The notes under the pieces: generated by a model | Seen by the model: the letters and a program-made list of their open reading frames with translations, nothing else | Told to the model about the DNA's origin: nothing | Database searches by the model: none | In this document: piece by piece, positions 1 to 7,404 of the stretch | Numbering within the stretch: position 1 is the stretch's first letter | How the letters are laid out: every line of letters begins with the position of its first letter | Translations under genes and position numbers: made by a program | Source of the DNA: an uncultured Bacteroidales bacterium | GTDB lineage: Bacteria; Bacteroidota; Bacteroidia; Bacteroidales; F082 | Direction of reading: 5' to 3' | DNA length: 61,930 nucleotides | Assembly: GCA_905233445.1 (NCBI GenBank) | Contig: CAJOEP010000012.1 | Location: 1 to 61,930, forward strand

Positions 1-184
1 CAGCAGTTGGAACGATGTCAGCAACGGCCTCGACAGAATTGACAACTACGAATTGAACCTGAGAGACCCTGGTCTGCCAGGCAGTCACGGTGGCGGCGAC
101 ACCCCGGCTCCACTCGGCAGCGGACTCGTGGTGCTGACGGCTTTGGGCGCGGGATACGCGATGAAGAAGAGACGCGAAGAATAG
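1..184 (+). CDS. C-terminal part of a PLGSGL-tailed exported protein (5' end outside window)
   Basis: The frame is open from base 2 to the TAG at 182-184 and gives 60 residues. It holds a polar, glycine-rich stretch (PGLPGSHGGGDTP), then PLGSGL, a short hydrophobic helix (VVLTALGAGYA) and a basic end (MKKRREE). This motif-helix-basic layout is that of C-terminal sorting signals such as PEP-CTERM and the PID-CTERM of Bacteroidota. The same PLGSGL tail recurs at about 37742-37820. The start codon and N-terminus lie outside the window. No function can be given beyond a probable exported, membrane-anchored or processed small protein. Calling the tail a sorting signal is inference. Confidence 0.6.
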   Translation, partial: SSWNDVSNGLDRIDNYELNLRDPGLPGSHGGGDTPAPLGSGLVVLTALGAGYAMKKRREE

Positions 185-208
185 TAGAAAAATATTTTTA
201 TCAATGCC

Positions 209-238
209 TTGTTATTCCAAAAAAGATTTGTATATTTG
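209..238 (+). promoter_or_regulatory. Promoter of the hydrogenase operon
   Basis: A TTG at 209-211 and TATATTTG at 231-238 are 19 bases apart, matching the Bacteroidota -33/-7 promoter. The first gene starts at 311, so the leader is about 65 bases. Confidence 0.6.
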
Positions 239-310
239 CCAATTGATAAAATATGTTGAAAATATTAGAAAAATATTCATAATTCATTCATTAACATAAT
301 TTTACGAAAT

Positions 311-700
311 ATGGCAAAAGTAAAATCATTGGCAGAATTGAAGGCAATGAGAGAGAAATTACAGTCAAATCTCGACCTTCGTGAAAAGAGCAACAACCCT
401 GACTCAATGGTTCAGGTGAAAGTCGCTATGGCAACTTGCGGTATCGCCGCCGGTGCAAAACAGGTGATGGAACACATGATGGAGAAAGCCGACCAGCTTA
501 AACTCAGCATCGTTTTCACACAGACAGGCTGCATGGGCTACTGCCACGCAGAACCTACCATCGAGGTGAAAGTTCCGGGCAAAGACCCGATCGTCTTCGG
601 TCATGTCGACAACAAGCGCGCTGACGAAATCCTCGAGAAGTATGTCATGAACAACGAGCTCGTCGAGGGTATCATCCCGGTGAACTATGAGAAAATCTAA
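311..700 (+). CDS. hndB: HndB-like [2Fe-2S] thioredoxin-fold ferredoxin subunit of hydrogenase
   Basis: This 129-residue protein has a thioredoxin-like ferredoxin fold. Its four candidate [2Fe-2S] cysteines occur in an ATCG motif near residue 42 and in TGCMGYC near residues 73-78. Proteins of this type are the small HndB subunit of NADP-reducing, electron-bifurcating [FeFe] hydrogenases and would pass electrons between the flavin subunit and the hydrogenase in the cytoplasm. It is the first gene of a same-strand run with the NuoF-like, HydA and NuoE-like subunits, 28 bases before the next gene. Codon choice is strongly biased, like the rest of the operon, which suggests high expression. The family is clear; its exact position in the electron path is inferred. 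Confidence 0.85.
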   Translation: MAKVKSLAELKAMREKLQSNLDLREKSNNPDSMVQVKVAMATCGIAAGAKQVMEHMMEKADQLKLSIVFTQTGCMGYCHAEPTIEVKVPGKDPIVFGHVDNKRADEILEKYVMNNELVEGIIPVNYEKI

Positions 701-728
701 TCATTCATTCTAAATTGGAGGACTTTAT

Positions 729-2543
729 ATGACAAAAATCAAAACGCACGTGCTTTGCTGCGGTGGTACCGGATGTAAGGCATCTGCAAGTGATGAGATC
801 ATCGCAACCTTTGAAAAATTATTAAAGGAAAAAGGTTTGCAAGATGAAGTTCAGGTCATCAGAACAGGCTGCTTCGGCTTCTGCGAGAAGGGCCCTATCG
901 TAAAGATGCTTCCTGACAACACATTCTACACCCAGGTTAAACCTGAAGATGTCGAGAAAATCATCAACGAGCACATCATCAAAGGTCGTAAGGTCACTGA
1001 CCTTCTCTACCTCGATCCGGAAAACAAACAGCATGTCGCCGACTCAAAGCACATGGGTTTCTACAAGAAACAGCTCCGTATAGCTTTGCGTAACTGCGGT
1101 TTCATCAACCCAGAAGACATCGACGAATACATCTCACGCGGTGGTTATGAAGCTATCGCTAAGGTTCTCGGCGAGATGACACCTCAGCAGGTCATCGACG
1201 AGATCACCAAGTCAGGTCTCCGTGGCCGTGGTGGCGCGGGCTTCCCGACAGGTGTGAAATGGGGTCTCTGCGCAAAGAACCAGGCCGACCAGAAATACGT
1301 CATCTGCAATGCTGACGAAGGCGACCCGGGCGCGTTCATGGACCGTTCAATCATGGAAGGTGACCCGAACTCAATCATCGAGGCTATGGCTATCTGCGGA
1401 TACGCTATCGGCGCAACAAAGGGTCTCGTCTATATCCGTGCTGAATACCCATTGGCAATCCATCGTTTGCAGGTTGCTATCGCTCAGGCTCGTGAATACG
1501 GCCTCCTCGGCGACGACATCCTCGGCAGCGGCTTCAACTTCGATATCGAGCTCCGCTACGGTGCCGGCGCATTCGTCTGCGGTGAAGAGACAGCTCTTAT
1601 CCACTCAATGGAAGGCAAGCGTGGTGAACCTACTTTGAAACCACCATTCCCGGCTGTTTCAGGTTATATGGCAAAGCCATCTAACGTTAACAACGTTGAG
1701 ACATTCGCCAACATCCCGATCATCATCACAAAGGGTGCCGACTGGTTCGCATCAATCGGTTCAGAGAAGTCAAAAGGTACAAAGGTGTTCGCCTTGGCAG
1801 GTCAGATCAACAACGTCGGTCTTATCGAGGTTCCTATGGGAACAACACTCCGCGACATCATCTACGAAATCGGTGGTGGTATCAAGGGTGGCCGTAAGTT
1901 CAAAGCTGTTCAGACTGGTGGTCCTTCTGGCGGCTGCTTGACAGAGAAACACCTCGACACAGCTATCGACTACGATTCATTGATGGCTGCCGGCTCAATG
2001 ATGGGCTCAGGCGGTATGGTCGTTATGGACGACACATCATGTATGGTTGCTATCGCTAAGTTCTACCTCGAGTTCACATGCGAAGAGAGCTGCGGTAAAT
2101 GCTCACCATGCCGTATCGGTAACAAGAGAATGCTCGAAATCCTCAACAAGATCACAGAAGGCAACGGAACAATGGACGACCTCCAGGAACTCCGCAACCT
2201 CGCAGCTGTTATCAAAGACACAGCATTGTGCGGTCTTGGTCAGACATCACCTAACCCGGTATTGTCAACACTCGACAACTTCTGGGATGAATACGTTGAG
2301 CACGTCGTCGACAAGAAGTGCCGCGCTGGTGTCTGCAAGAAACTCATGAACTACGTCATCGACAAGGAAAAATGTATCGGCTGCGGCAAGTGCGCTAAGA
2401 ACTGCCCTGCAGAAGCTATCTCGAAGACTAACTACATCGCTGAAGGTCACAAGCTTCCTTCAATGGAAATCGACACAACGAAGTGTATCAAGTGCGGTGC
2501 ATGTATGAGTGGTTGTAAATTTGATGCTATTTCTGTCAAATAA
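729..2543 (+). CDS. hydB: NuoF-like flavin/Fe-S subunit of electron-bifurcating [FeFe] hydrogenase (HydB/HndC)
   Basis: The 604-residue protein carries, in order, an N-terminal thioredoxin-like [2Fe-2S] domain (TGCFGFC near residue 42), the NuoF FMN/NADH domain (GRGGAGFPTG near residue 160), an SLBB segment (GGGIKGG), the NuoF [4Fe-4S] motif ESCGKCSPCR near residue 450, and two C-terminal [4Fe-4S] ferredoxin motifs (CIGCGKCAKNCP and CIKCGACMSGC). This is the usual layout of the beta subunit that exchanges electrons with NAD(P)H in bifurcating hydrogenases. A purine-rich ribosome site (GGAGG, 717-721) precedes the ATG. HydA follows 20 bases downstream. Whether the pyridine nucleotide is NADH or NADPH cannot be read from the sequence. 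Confidence 0.93.
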   Translation: MTKIKTHVLCCGGTGCKASASDEIIATFEKLLKEKGLQDEVQVIRTGCFGFCEKGPIVKMLPDNTFYTQVKPEDVEKIINEHIIKGRKVTDLLYLDPENKQHVADSKHMGFYKKQLRIALRNCGFINPEDIDEYISRGGYEAIAKVLGEMTPQQVIDEITKSGLRGRGGAGFPTGVKWGLCAKNQADQKYVICNADEGDPGAFMDRSIMEGDPNSIIEAMAICGYAIGATKGLVYIRAEYPLAIHRLQVAIAQAREYGLLGDDILGSGFNFDIELRYGAGAFVCGEETALIHSMEGKRGEPTLKPPFPAVSGYMAKPSNVNNVETFANIPIIITKGADWFASIGSEKSKGTKVFALAGQINNVGLIEVPMGTTLRDIIYEIGGGIKGGRKFKAVQTGGPSGGCLTEKHLDTAIDYDSLMAAGSMMGSGGMVVMDDTSCMVAIAKFYLEFTCEESCGKCSPCRIGNKRMLEILNKITEGNGTMDDLQELRNLAAVIKDTALCGLGQTSPNPVLSTLDNFWDEYVEHVVDKKCRAGVCKKLMNYVIDKEKCIGCGKCAKNCPAEAISKTNYIAEGHKLPSMEIDTTKCIKCGACMSGCKFDAISVK

Positions 2544-2563
2544 AAATAGAGGAGGAGAAAGAT

Positions 2564-4351
2564 ATGATTAATGTAACAATTGATAACAAACAGATTCAGG
2601 TCGCAGAAGGCACAACAATTTTGAAAGCTGCCCGTCAGGCCGGTATTCATATTCCTACCCTCTGCTATTTTGAGTTGGCAGGAATGAACTTTGAGAACAA
2701 ACCAGGTGGATGCCGTGTTTGCGTTGTCGAGATCACAAAAGATTTCAACGGCAAACCACGTCGTAACCTTGCTCCAGCTTGCGCTACAGACTGCGTCGAA
2801 GGTATGGAAGTTCTCACACACAGCGCCCGCGTCATCAACGCACGCCGCACAGTTGTCGAGCTGATTCTTTCAGACCACCCGGCAGACTGCTTGACATGCC
2901 CTAAGAACGGTCAGTGCGAACTCCAGAAGCTCGCTCAGAACCTCGGTATCCGTGAGCTCCCATTCCATGGCGAGCAGTCAACATACCGCAAGGATATGTC
3001 ACCTTCAATCATCCGCGACATCGACAAATGTATCATGTGCCGCCGCTGCGAGAACGTATGTAACAACATCCAGACTGTCGGTGCTTTGTCAGCTGTGAAC
3101 CGTGGCTTCCAGGCCGTCGTCGCTCCAGCTTTCGAGCAGGACCTCATGGATTCACCATGCGTCATGTGCGGTCAGTGCGTCCAGGTGTGCCCAGTCGGCG
3201 CTTTGAGCGAAGTTGACGACACACGCGCTGTCATGGCAGCTATTAACAATCCTAAGAAGACCGTTATCGTCAACACAGCTCCTGCAACACGTGTAGCTCT
3301 CGGCGAAGAGTTCGGCATGCCTGCAGGTACCATCGTCACAGGCCAGATGGCAGCAGCATTGCGTCGCCTCGGCTTCGATTATGTGTTCGATACAGACTTC
3401 ACCGCTGACTTGACCATCATGGAAGAAGGTACAGAGCTCCTCGGCAGAATCAAGAAGTTCATGGCAGGCGACAAGTCAGTGCGTCTCCCTATCTTGACAT
3501 CATGCTGCCCAGGTTGGGTCAACTTCTTCGAGCACAACTTCCCGGATATGCTTGACGTTCCTTCAACAGCTAAGTCACCTATGCAGATGTTCGGTGCTGT
3601 CGCAAAGAACTACTGGGCAGAGAAGATGGGCATCAAGAGAGAAGATCTCGTCGTCGTTTCTATCATGCCTTGCTTGGCAAAGAAATACGAAAGCAAACGT
3701 AAAGAGTTCTACAAAGACGGTAACCCGGATATTGACTACGTCCTTTCAACACGTGAGTTGGCTCGCTTGATCAAGCAGTTCAACCTCGACCTTAAGGACA
3801 TGCCATCAGAGGATTACGATGATCCGCTCGGCGAGTCAACAGGTGCTGCTGTCATCTTCGGTGCAACAGGTGGTGTTATCGAGGCAGCTGTCCGTACAGC
3901 ATACGAGGTATTCACAGGCAAACCGCTTCCTAAGATCGACTTTACAGAACTCCGTGGTATGGACGGTATCCGTGACGCTTGGGTTGACTTCGCAGGCACC
4001 CCAATCCACATCGGTATCGCTCACGGTCTGGCAAACGCACGTAAGCTCCTCGAAAGAGTTCGCGAAGGCAAAGAGCAGTTCCACGCTATCGAAGTCATGG
4101 CTTGCCCAGGCGGTTGCGTCGGTGGTGCTGGTCAGCCATATCACCATGGCAACAGTGAAATCATCAAGAAACGTACAGAGGCTATCTATCGTGAAGACCT
4201 CGGCAAACCTATCCGTAAGTCACACGAGAATCCTTCAATCAAGAAGATTTACGCTGAGTACTTTGGTGAACCATGCGGCCACAAGTCACATGAACTGCTG
4301 CATACACACTATTTCGACAAGTCAGAACATGTTGAGATTAGCGAAAAATAA
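2564..4351 (+). CDS. hydA: [FeFe] hydrogenase catalytic subunit, group A (HydA/HndD)
   Basis: The 595-residue protein starts with a [2Fe-2S] ferredoxin domain (CYFELAGM, CRVC), followed by a His-Cys3 cluster region (HPADCLTCPKNGQCELQ) and two [4Fe-4S] motifs (CIMCRRCENVC and CVMCGQCVQVCP). The H-cluster motifs are complete: TSCCPGW (Cys314/315), MPCLAKKYE (Cys370) and ACPGGCVGGAGQP (Cys514/518). It should catalyse reversible hydrogen formation, fed by the other subunits. GGAGGAG lies 8 bases before the ATG. It is an M3-type subunit of usual length (about 580-600). No catalytic residue is missing. Confidence 0.95.
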   Translation: MINVTIDNKQIQVAEGTTILKAARQAGIHIPTLCYFELAGMNFENKPGGCRVCVVEITKDFNGKPRRNLAPACATDCVEGMEVLTHSARVINARRTVVELILSDHPADCLTCPKNGQCELQKLAQNLGIRELPFHGEQSTYRKDMSPSIIRDIDKCIMCRRCENVCNNIQTVGALSAVNRGFQAVVAPAFEQDLMDSPCVMCGQCVQVCPVGALSEVDDTRAVMAAINNPKKTVIVNTAPATRVALGEEFGMPAGTIVTGQMAAALRRLGFDYVFDTDFTADLTIMEEGTELLGRIKKFMAGDKSVRLPILTSCCPGWVNFFEHNFPDMLDVPSTAKSPMQMFGAVAKNYWAEKMGIKREDLVVVSIMPCLAKKYESKRKEFYKDGNPDIDYVLSTRELARLIKQFNLDLKDMPSEDYDDPLGESTGAAVIFGATGGVIEAAVRTAYEVFTGKPLPKIDFTELRGMDGIRDAWVDFAGTPIHIGIAHGLANARKLLERVREGKEQFHAIEVMACPGGCVGGAGQPYHHGNSEIIKKRTEAIYREDLGKPIRKSHENPSIKKIYAEYFGEPCGHKSHELLHTHYFDKSEHVEISEK

Positions 4352-4378
4352 TTGTTGAAAAATTAAAAATTGAATATT

Positions 4379-4858
4379 ATGGCAGTTATTAAATTATCAG
4401 AAGATAAAATCAACTTCATCAAGAATGTTTGCAAATCATTCCGCAATGACGGTGGTGAAGTTATCAACGTGCTTCACAAGGTTCAGGGTGAGTACGGCTA
4501 CCTCTCAGCAGAAGTTCAGGAACTCGTCGCTAAGGAGTTGAACATCCCTGTATCAAGAGTTTACGGTATCGTTTCATTCTATTCATTCTTCACCATGACT
4601 CCAAAGGGCAAGCACCCGATTTCAGTTTGCTTGGGTACAGCCTGCTACGTGCGTGGTGCTGAGAAGGTTTTGGATGAGTTGAAACGTCAGCTCGGCGTTG
4701 AAGTCGGTGGCACAACACCTGACGGAAAGTTCTCATTGAACTGCCTCCGTTGCGTTGGCGCCTGCGGTCTTGCTCCAGTCGCTATGATTGGTGACAAGGT
4801 CTATGGCCGTTTGACACCAGACAAAGTCAAAGAAGTTTTGGCTGAGTACAAGGATTAA
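4379..4858 (+). CDS. hydC: NuoE-like [2Fe-2S] subunit of electron-bifurcating hydrogenase (HydC/HndA)
   Basis: I start the protein at the ATG at 4379 (159 residues); the frame also has a TTG 9 bases earlier, but MAVIKL fits better. It is a helical domain plus a thioredoxin-fold [2Fe-2S] domain with cysteines in CLGTACYVRGA and CLRCVGACGLAP, as in NuoE. It would shuttle electrons between the NuoF-like subunit and the rest of the complex. As last gene of the operon it is followed by a palindromic terminator at 4911-4947. The gene order (HndB, HydB, HydA, HydC) differs from the usual hndABCD order by placing the NuoE-like gene last. Confidence 0.93.
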   Translation: MAVIKLSEDKINFIKNVCKSFRNDGGEVINVLHKVQGEYGYLSAEVQELVAKELNIPVSRVYGIVSFYSFFTMTPKGKHPISVCLGTACYVRGAEKVLDELKRQLGVEVGGTTPDGKFSLNCLRCVGACGLAPVAMIGDKVYGRLTPDKVKEVLAEYKD

Positions 4859-4861
4859 TCC

Positions 4862-4891
4862 GGTAGGGGCGAATCATTATTCGCCATATAC
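4862..4891. repeat. Degenerate copy of a roughly 30-bp palindromic repeat
   Basis: The block holds GTAGGGGCGAAT, a short centre, and ATTCGCC, and ends in TATACC. It lies directly upstream of a better-preserved copy at 4911-4940, so two units stand in tandem after the hydrogenase operon. Confidence 0.5.
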
Positions 4892-4910
4892 CTTATTAAT
4901 TAATATGAAA

Positions 4911-4947
4911 TGTAGGGGCGAAAAATGTTTCGCCCTTACATTTTTTT
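4911..4947 (+). terminator. 30-bp palindromic repeat acting as probable terminator of the hydrogenase operon
   Basis: TGTAGGGGCG at 4911-4920 pairs with CGCCCTTACA at 4931-4940, and a T run follows at 4941-4947. Its length and outline match the TGTAGAGACG palindromes found inside coding genes later in the window. A dispersed repeat seems to serve here as terminator. Confidence 0.55.
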
Positions 4948-5022
4948 ATAATATTCGGTGAATAAATTTATTATTCGCCGAAAATTTTTCGGTGATTATG
5001 ATGATTATTCGCCGAAAATGTT

Positions 5023-5030
5023 TATTTTTG
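5023..5030 (+). promoter_or_regulatory. -7 promoter element of the Fic gene
   Basis: TATTTTTG ends 16 bases before the ATG at 5047, so the leader would be very short. I see no convincing TTG at the -33 distance. Confidence 0.35.
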
Positions 5031-5046
5031 CAAAAAATTTGGAATT

Positions 5047-6132
5047 ATGTATTTGCATGAATATGACAATTGGTGGAGTTTCACTTTCGATACATCTGCT
5101 GTGATGAACAGGCTGGCTGCAGTGAGGGGTTTGCAGGGTCGGTTGCTAGGCGAGTTGTCGTCGATAGGTTTTTCGTTGCAGAATGAAGCCCAGTTGACAA
5201 ATATATCTTTGGAGATTGTGAAATCTTCTGAAATAGAAGGGGAGATGCTGAATCTTGAGCAGGTGAGGTCGTCAGTTGCAAAGCGACTTGGCATACCTAC
5301 GGCAGGTGTTGTTAGGACATCGAGATATGTTGATGGAGTTGTTGAGATGATGCTTGATGCGACGCATAATTATTCAGCGCCATTGACTGATGAAAGACTT
5401 TTCGGATGGCATAATGTGTTATTTCCCACTGGAATGAGCGGGCTATATTCGATAGATGTCGCAAAATATCGTACTCATGTGATGCAAGTGGTTTCCGGAC
5501 CGATAGGCTTTGAGACAGTTCATTATCAGGCTGTTGAACCAGAAAAGGTCTCTGAAGAGATGGTTCGTTTTATAAAATGGTTTAATGAAGACAACTCCAA
5601 TGACCCGATATTGAAAGCTGCGATAGCGCATTTCTGGTTTGTTACAATACACCCGTTTGATGATGGAAACGGCAGAATTGCCAGGGCTTTGACGGAGATG
5701 CTGCTTTCAAGAGCTGATGAGACATCAAAACGTTTTTATAGCATGTCGAATCAGATTCAGATTGACAAGACTCGTTATTATGATGTTTTGGAAAAGACGC
5801 AAAAAGGTGAAGGCGATATAACCGAATGGCTGTTGTGGTTCTTGGATTGTCTTGAAAATTCTATAAAATCTACGAACGAGACTTTGTCTTCAGTTTTGCG
5901 GAAAGCACGTTTCTGGGAGTCTCATTCCGAAATGAAGTTCAACGAACGTCAGAAGAAACTGATAAACATGCTTTTTGACGGCTTTTTTGGCAAGCTCAAC
6001 ACGAGCAAATGGGCGAAAATCGCAAAATGTTCGACTGATACTGCCTTGAATGACATAAATGATTTGATAGGCAAGGGAGTCTTGAAGAAAAACGAGGAAG
6101 GAGGAAGAAGCACGAATTATGAGTTGGTGTAA
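5047..6132 (+). CDS. Fic family protein with N-terminal inhibitory helix
   Basis: This 361-residue protein has the Fic catalytic motif HPFDDGNGRIAR starting at His202, typical of AMP-transferring enzymes that modify hydroxyl side chains of proteins. Upstream, residues 60-65 read SSEIEG, fitting the S/T-xxx-E-G/N inhibitory motif, so Glu64 probably blocks ATP binding until relieved. This places it among the self-inhibited Fic proteins with an N-terminal helix. The last 70 or so residues look like a winged-helix domain (KWAKIAKCSTDTALNDINDL). No antitoxin gene is adjacent. The target is unknown; regulation of a host-cell protein of the bacterium itself is more likely than an effector role, as there is no signal peptide. 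Confidence 0.88.
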   Translation: MYLHEYDNWWSFTFDTSAVMNRLAAVRGLQGRLLGELSSIGFSLQNEAQLTNISLEIVKSSEIEGEMLNLEQVRSSVAKRLGIPTAGVVRTSRYVDGVVEMMLDATHNYSAPLTDERLFGWHNVLFPTGMSGLYSIDVAKYRTHVMQVVSGPIGFETVHYQAVEPEKVSEEMVRFIKWFNEDNSNDPILKAAIAHFWFVTIHPFDDGNGRIARALTEMLLSRADETSKRFYSMSNQIQIDKTRYYDVLEKTQKGEGDITEWLLWFLDCLENSIKSTNETLSSVLRKARFWESHSEMKFNERQKKLINMLFDGFFGKLNTSKWAKIAKCSTDTALNDINDLIGKGVLKKNEEGGRSTNYELV

Positions 6133-6153
6133 AAAACTTTTTGTGTATCTTTG
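6124..6153 (+). promoter_or_regulatory. Promoter of the structured leader RNA
   Basis: TTG at 6124-6126 and TATCTTTG at 6146-6153 are 19 bases apart, a full match to the promoter form. It overlaps the end of the Fic gene and would start a transcript near 6160, upstream of the folded RNA. Confidence 0.55.
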
Positions 6154-6159
6154 CAGAAA

Positions 6160-6382
6160 TTTAAGCAACATATTATGTAGAATAAACGACATATTGACAT
6201 ATAAATAGCGGTTCGAAGCTATTCTTGATACTCCAATTTTCCACATGATTCCTCAATTTGAGGGCAACTCATCAAGAATAAGTTCTCGAAATGCCGTGTT
6301 TATTACGGCGTGGATAGACTTGTTAGATGAGTGGGCGTGGAAACCCGGAGTATCAGGCAAGATTTACTTCCACGCTTTTTTT
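6160..6382 (+). ncRNA. Structured leader RNA upstream of an HTH gene (riboswitch-like or 6S-like)
   Basis: The segment can fold into a hairpin with a GGTTCGAA loop (AATAGC 6204-6209 with GCTATT 6218-6223), then a long rod. TGATACTCC (6226-6234) pairs with GGAGTATCA (6347-6355), TTTCCAC (6238-6244) with GTGGAAA (6337-6343), CTCATC (6268-6273) with GATGAG (6326-6331), and ATGCCGT (6291-6297) with ACGGCGT (6305-6311). A large one-sided bubble spans 6245-6267. The 3' side of the rod overlaps the left arm of the terminator at 6335-6382, so rod and terminator exclude each other. That is typical of attenuators and riboswitches. The rod with bubble also recalls 6S RNA. I recognise no known class with certainty. 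Confidence 0.5.
6335..6382 (+). terminator. Intrinsic terminator at the end of the structured RNA
   Basis: GCGTGGAA (6335-6342) pairs with TTCCACGC (6368-6375) and is followed by seven T (6376-6382). A second GCGTGGA at 6309-6315 could pair with the same right arm. The HTH gene starts 25 bases later. Confidence 0.6.
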
Positions 6383-6406
6383 ATGTCGTGTTGAAAAAAG
6401 ACGGCA

Positions 6407-6745
6407 ATGGAAACTCGGCAAAAACTTCATATCGGGCACATGGTGAAATCCGTTTTCGACAATAGCGGGTTGAGCGTGGCGGAGTTTGCGCGAAGAATAC
6501 ATTACGAGCGAACCAACGTTTATAAGATTTTTAACCGCCGTTCCATAGATGTTGAGCTTCTTGTTAAGATTTCCGAAATACTGAACCACAATTTCCTTGC
6601 CGATGTTATGAAATACCATGGTTTTGAGACGAAAACCGTTAACAAATTAAGTTTGAATATCACTTTTGACGACATTTCTGAAGAAGATGTTGCTGTTTTG
6701 GCAAAAACAATAGAATCTTTAAAAGACTTACAGAAAAAGTTGTGA
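6407..6745 (+). CDS. Small helix-turn-helix transcriptional regulator
   Basis: The 112-residue protein has an N-terminal HTH of the Cro/C1 (XRE) type at about residues 10-60 (LSVAEFARRIHYERTNVYKIFNRRSIDVELLVKIS) and a charged C-terminal tail (residues 80-112) likely to be helical. There is no ligand or phosphorylation domain. Its ATG follows the terminator of the structured RNA, so readthrough of that terminator would control it; this link is inferred. No partner toxin is next to it. Targets are unknown. Confidence 0.75.
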   Translation: METRQKLHIGHMVKSVFDNSGLSVAEFARRIHYERTNVYKIFNRRSIDVELLVKISEILNHNFLADVMKYHGFETKTVNKLSLNITFDDISEEDVAVLAKTIESLKDLQKKL

Positions 6746-6785
6746 ATAATTATCACAGTTTAGTGAAATGTAATCACGGTAGAGA

Positions 6786-6817
6786 TTGTGTTTAGTATGG
6801 TGGATATTGTAATTTTG
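6786..6817 (+). promoter_or_regulatory. Promoter of the four-gene exported-protein cluster
   Basis: TTG at 6786-6788 and TAATTTTG at 6810-6817 are 21 bases apart. The first gene begins at 6925, leaving a leader of about 100 bases in which I see no clear fold. Confidence 0.45.
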
Positions 6818-6924
6818 CTAAGACAAATTGTATTAACTGGTGTTTAACTTAAAATTACAAAATAGTACTGTCGTGTTATTTTTTTTAAAAAATTTTGTAA
6901 ACAATAGATATATTAGTTAGAGGG

Positions 6925-7392
6925 ATGAAGTTTTTTAACTATTTGTTTGCCTTTTTGGCTGGATTTTTTGTTCCTATGTCAAATTGTTTTGCTCAAAACT
7001 GGCATTATGAAATTGCGTGTGCCGGTATCGGCGTGCAGGGTATGTATCTGGTTGAGGTCACCAGTTACGGTAAGACGGTTGATGCGGCTTTGGCTCAGAT
7101 GAAGAAAGATGCGGTGCATGGGGTGCTGTTTTGTGGAGGCAGCGGCGAATGTGTACAGAAACCATTGGTGGGCAATGCTGAAGTTGAAAATGAACATAAG
7201 GATTTTTTTGATAATTTTTTCAGCGCATCAGGTGATTATACAAAGTATGTGGTTGAAGAAAAAAATATGAATATAATTGCGAAAAAGGTGGGTAAGCGAG
7301 AGTATAAGGTGACAAAGGTGCTCTCAGTGAAAAAAGACTTGCTCCGCAAAGATCTTGAGAAGGCTGGTGTAATAAAAGCTTTGGGATTATAA
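6925..7392 (+). CDS. Exported 155-residue protein, LPP20/FlgT N-domain-like
   Basis: A signal peptide ends near residue 24 (NCFAQ). The mature part reads as an alpha-beta domain: a strand near IGVQGMYLVEVTSYG, a helix rich in alanine and lysine (VDAALAQMKKDAVHG) and a final strand-helix (YKVTKVLSVKKDLLRKDLE). This order resembles the LPP20/FlgT N-terminal domain, though the likeness is only by eye. Related small exported proteins occur next to DUF6175 genes in other Bacteroidota. It is 12 bases from the next gene, so it is co-transcribed. Function unknown; periplasm or outer membrane is the likely site. Confidence 0.65.
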   Translation: MKFFNYLFAFLAGFFVPMSNCFAQNWHYEIACAGIGVQGMYLVEVTSYGKTVDAALAQMKKDAVHGVLFCGGSGECVQKPLVGNAEVENEHKDFFDNFFSASGDYTKYVVEEKNMNIIAKKVGKREYKVTKVLSVKKDLLRKDLEKAGVIKALGL

Positions 7393-7404
7393 ACTATTTT
7401 TGAT

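Noticed and set aside
3819..4358. Open frame of about 179 codons overlapping hydA in another frame
   Set aside because: It lies wholly within the well-supported hydrogenase gene, and its serine- and threonine-rich product follows from the codon bias of hydA.
6204..6223. GGTTCGAA loop considered as the T-arm of a tRNA
   Set aside because: No acceptor, D or anticodon arms can be drawn around it and no CCA end fits.
5047..6745. Fic gene plus HTH gene considered as a toxin-antitoxin pair
   Set aside because: The Fic protein carries its own inhibitory helix, and a separate promoter and terminator lie between the two genes.
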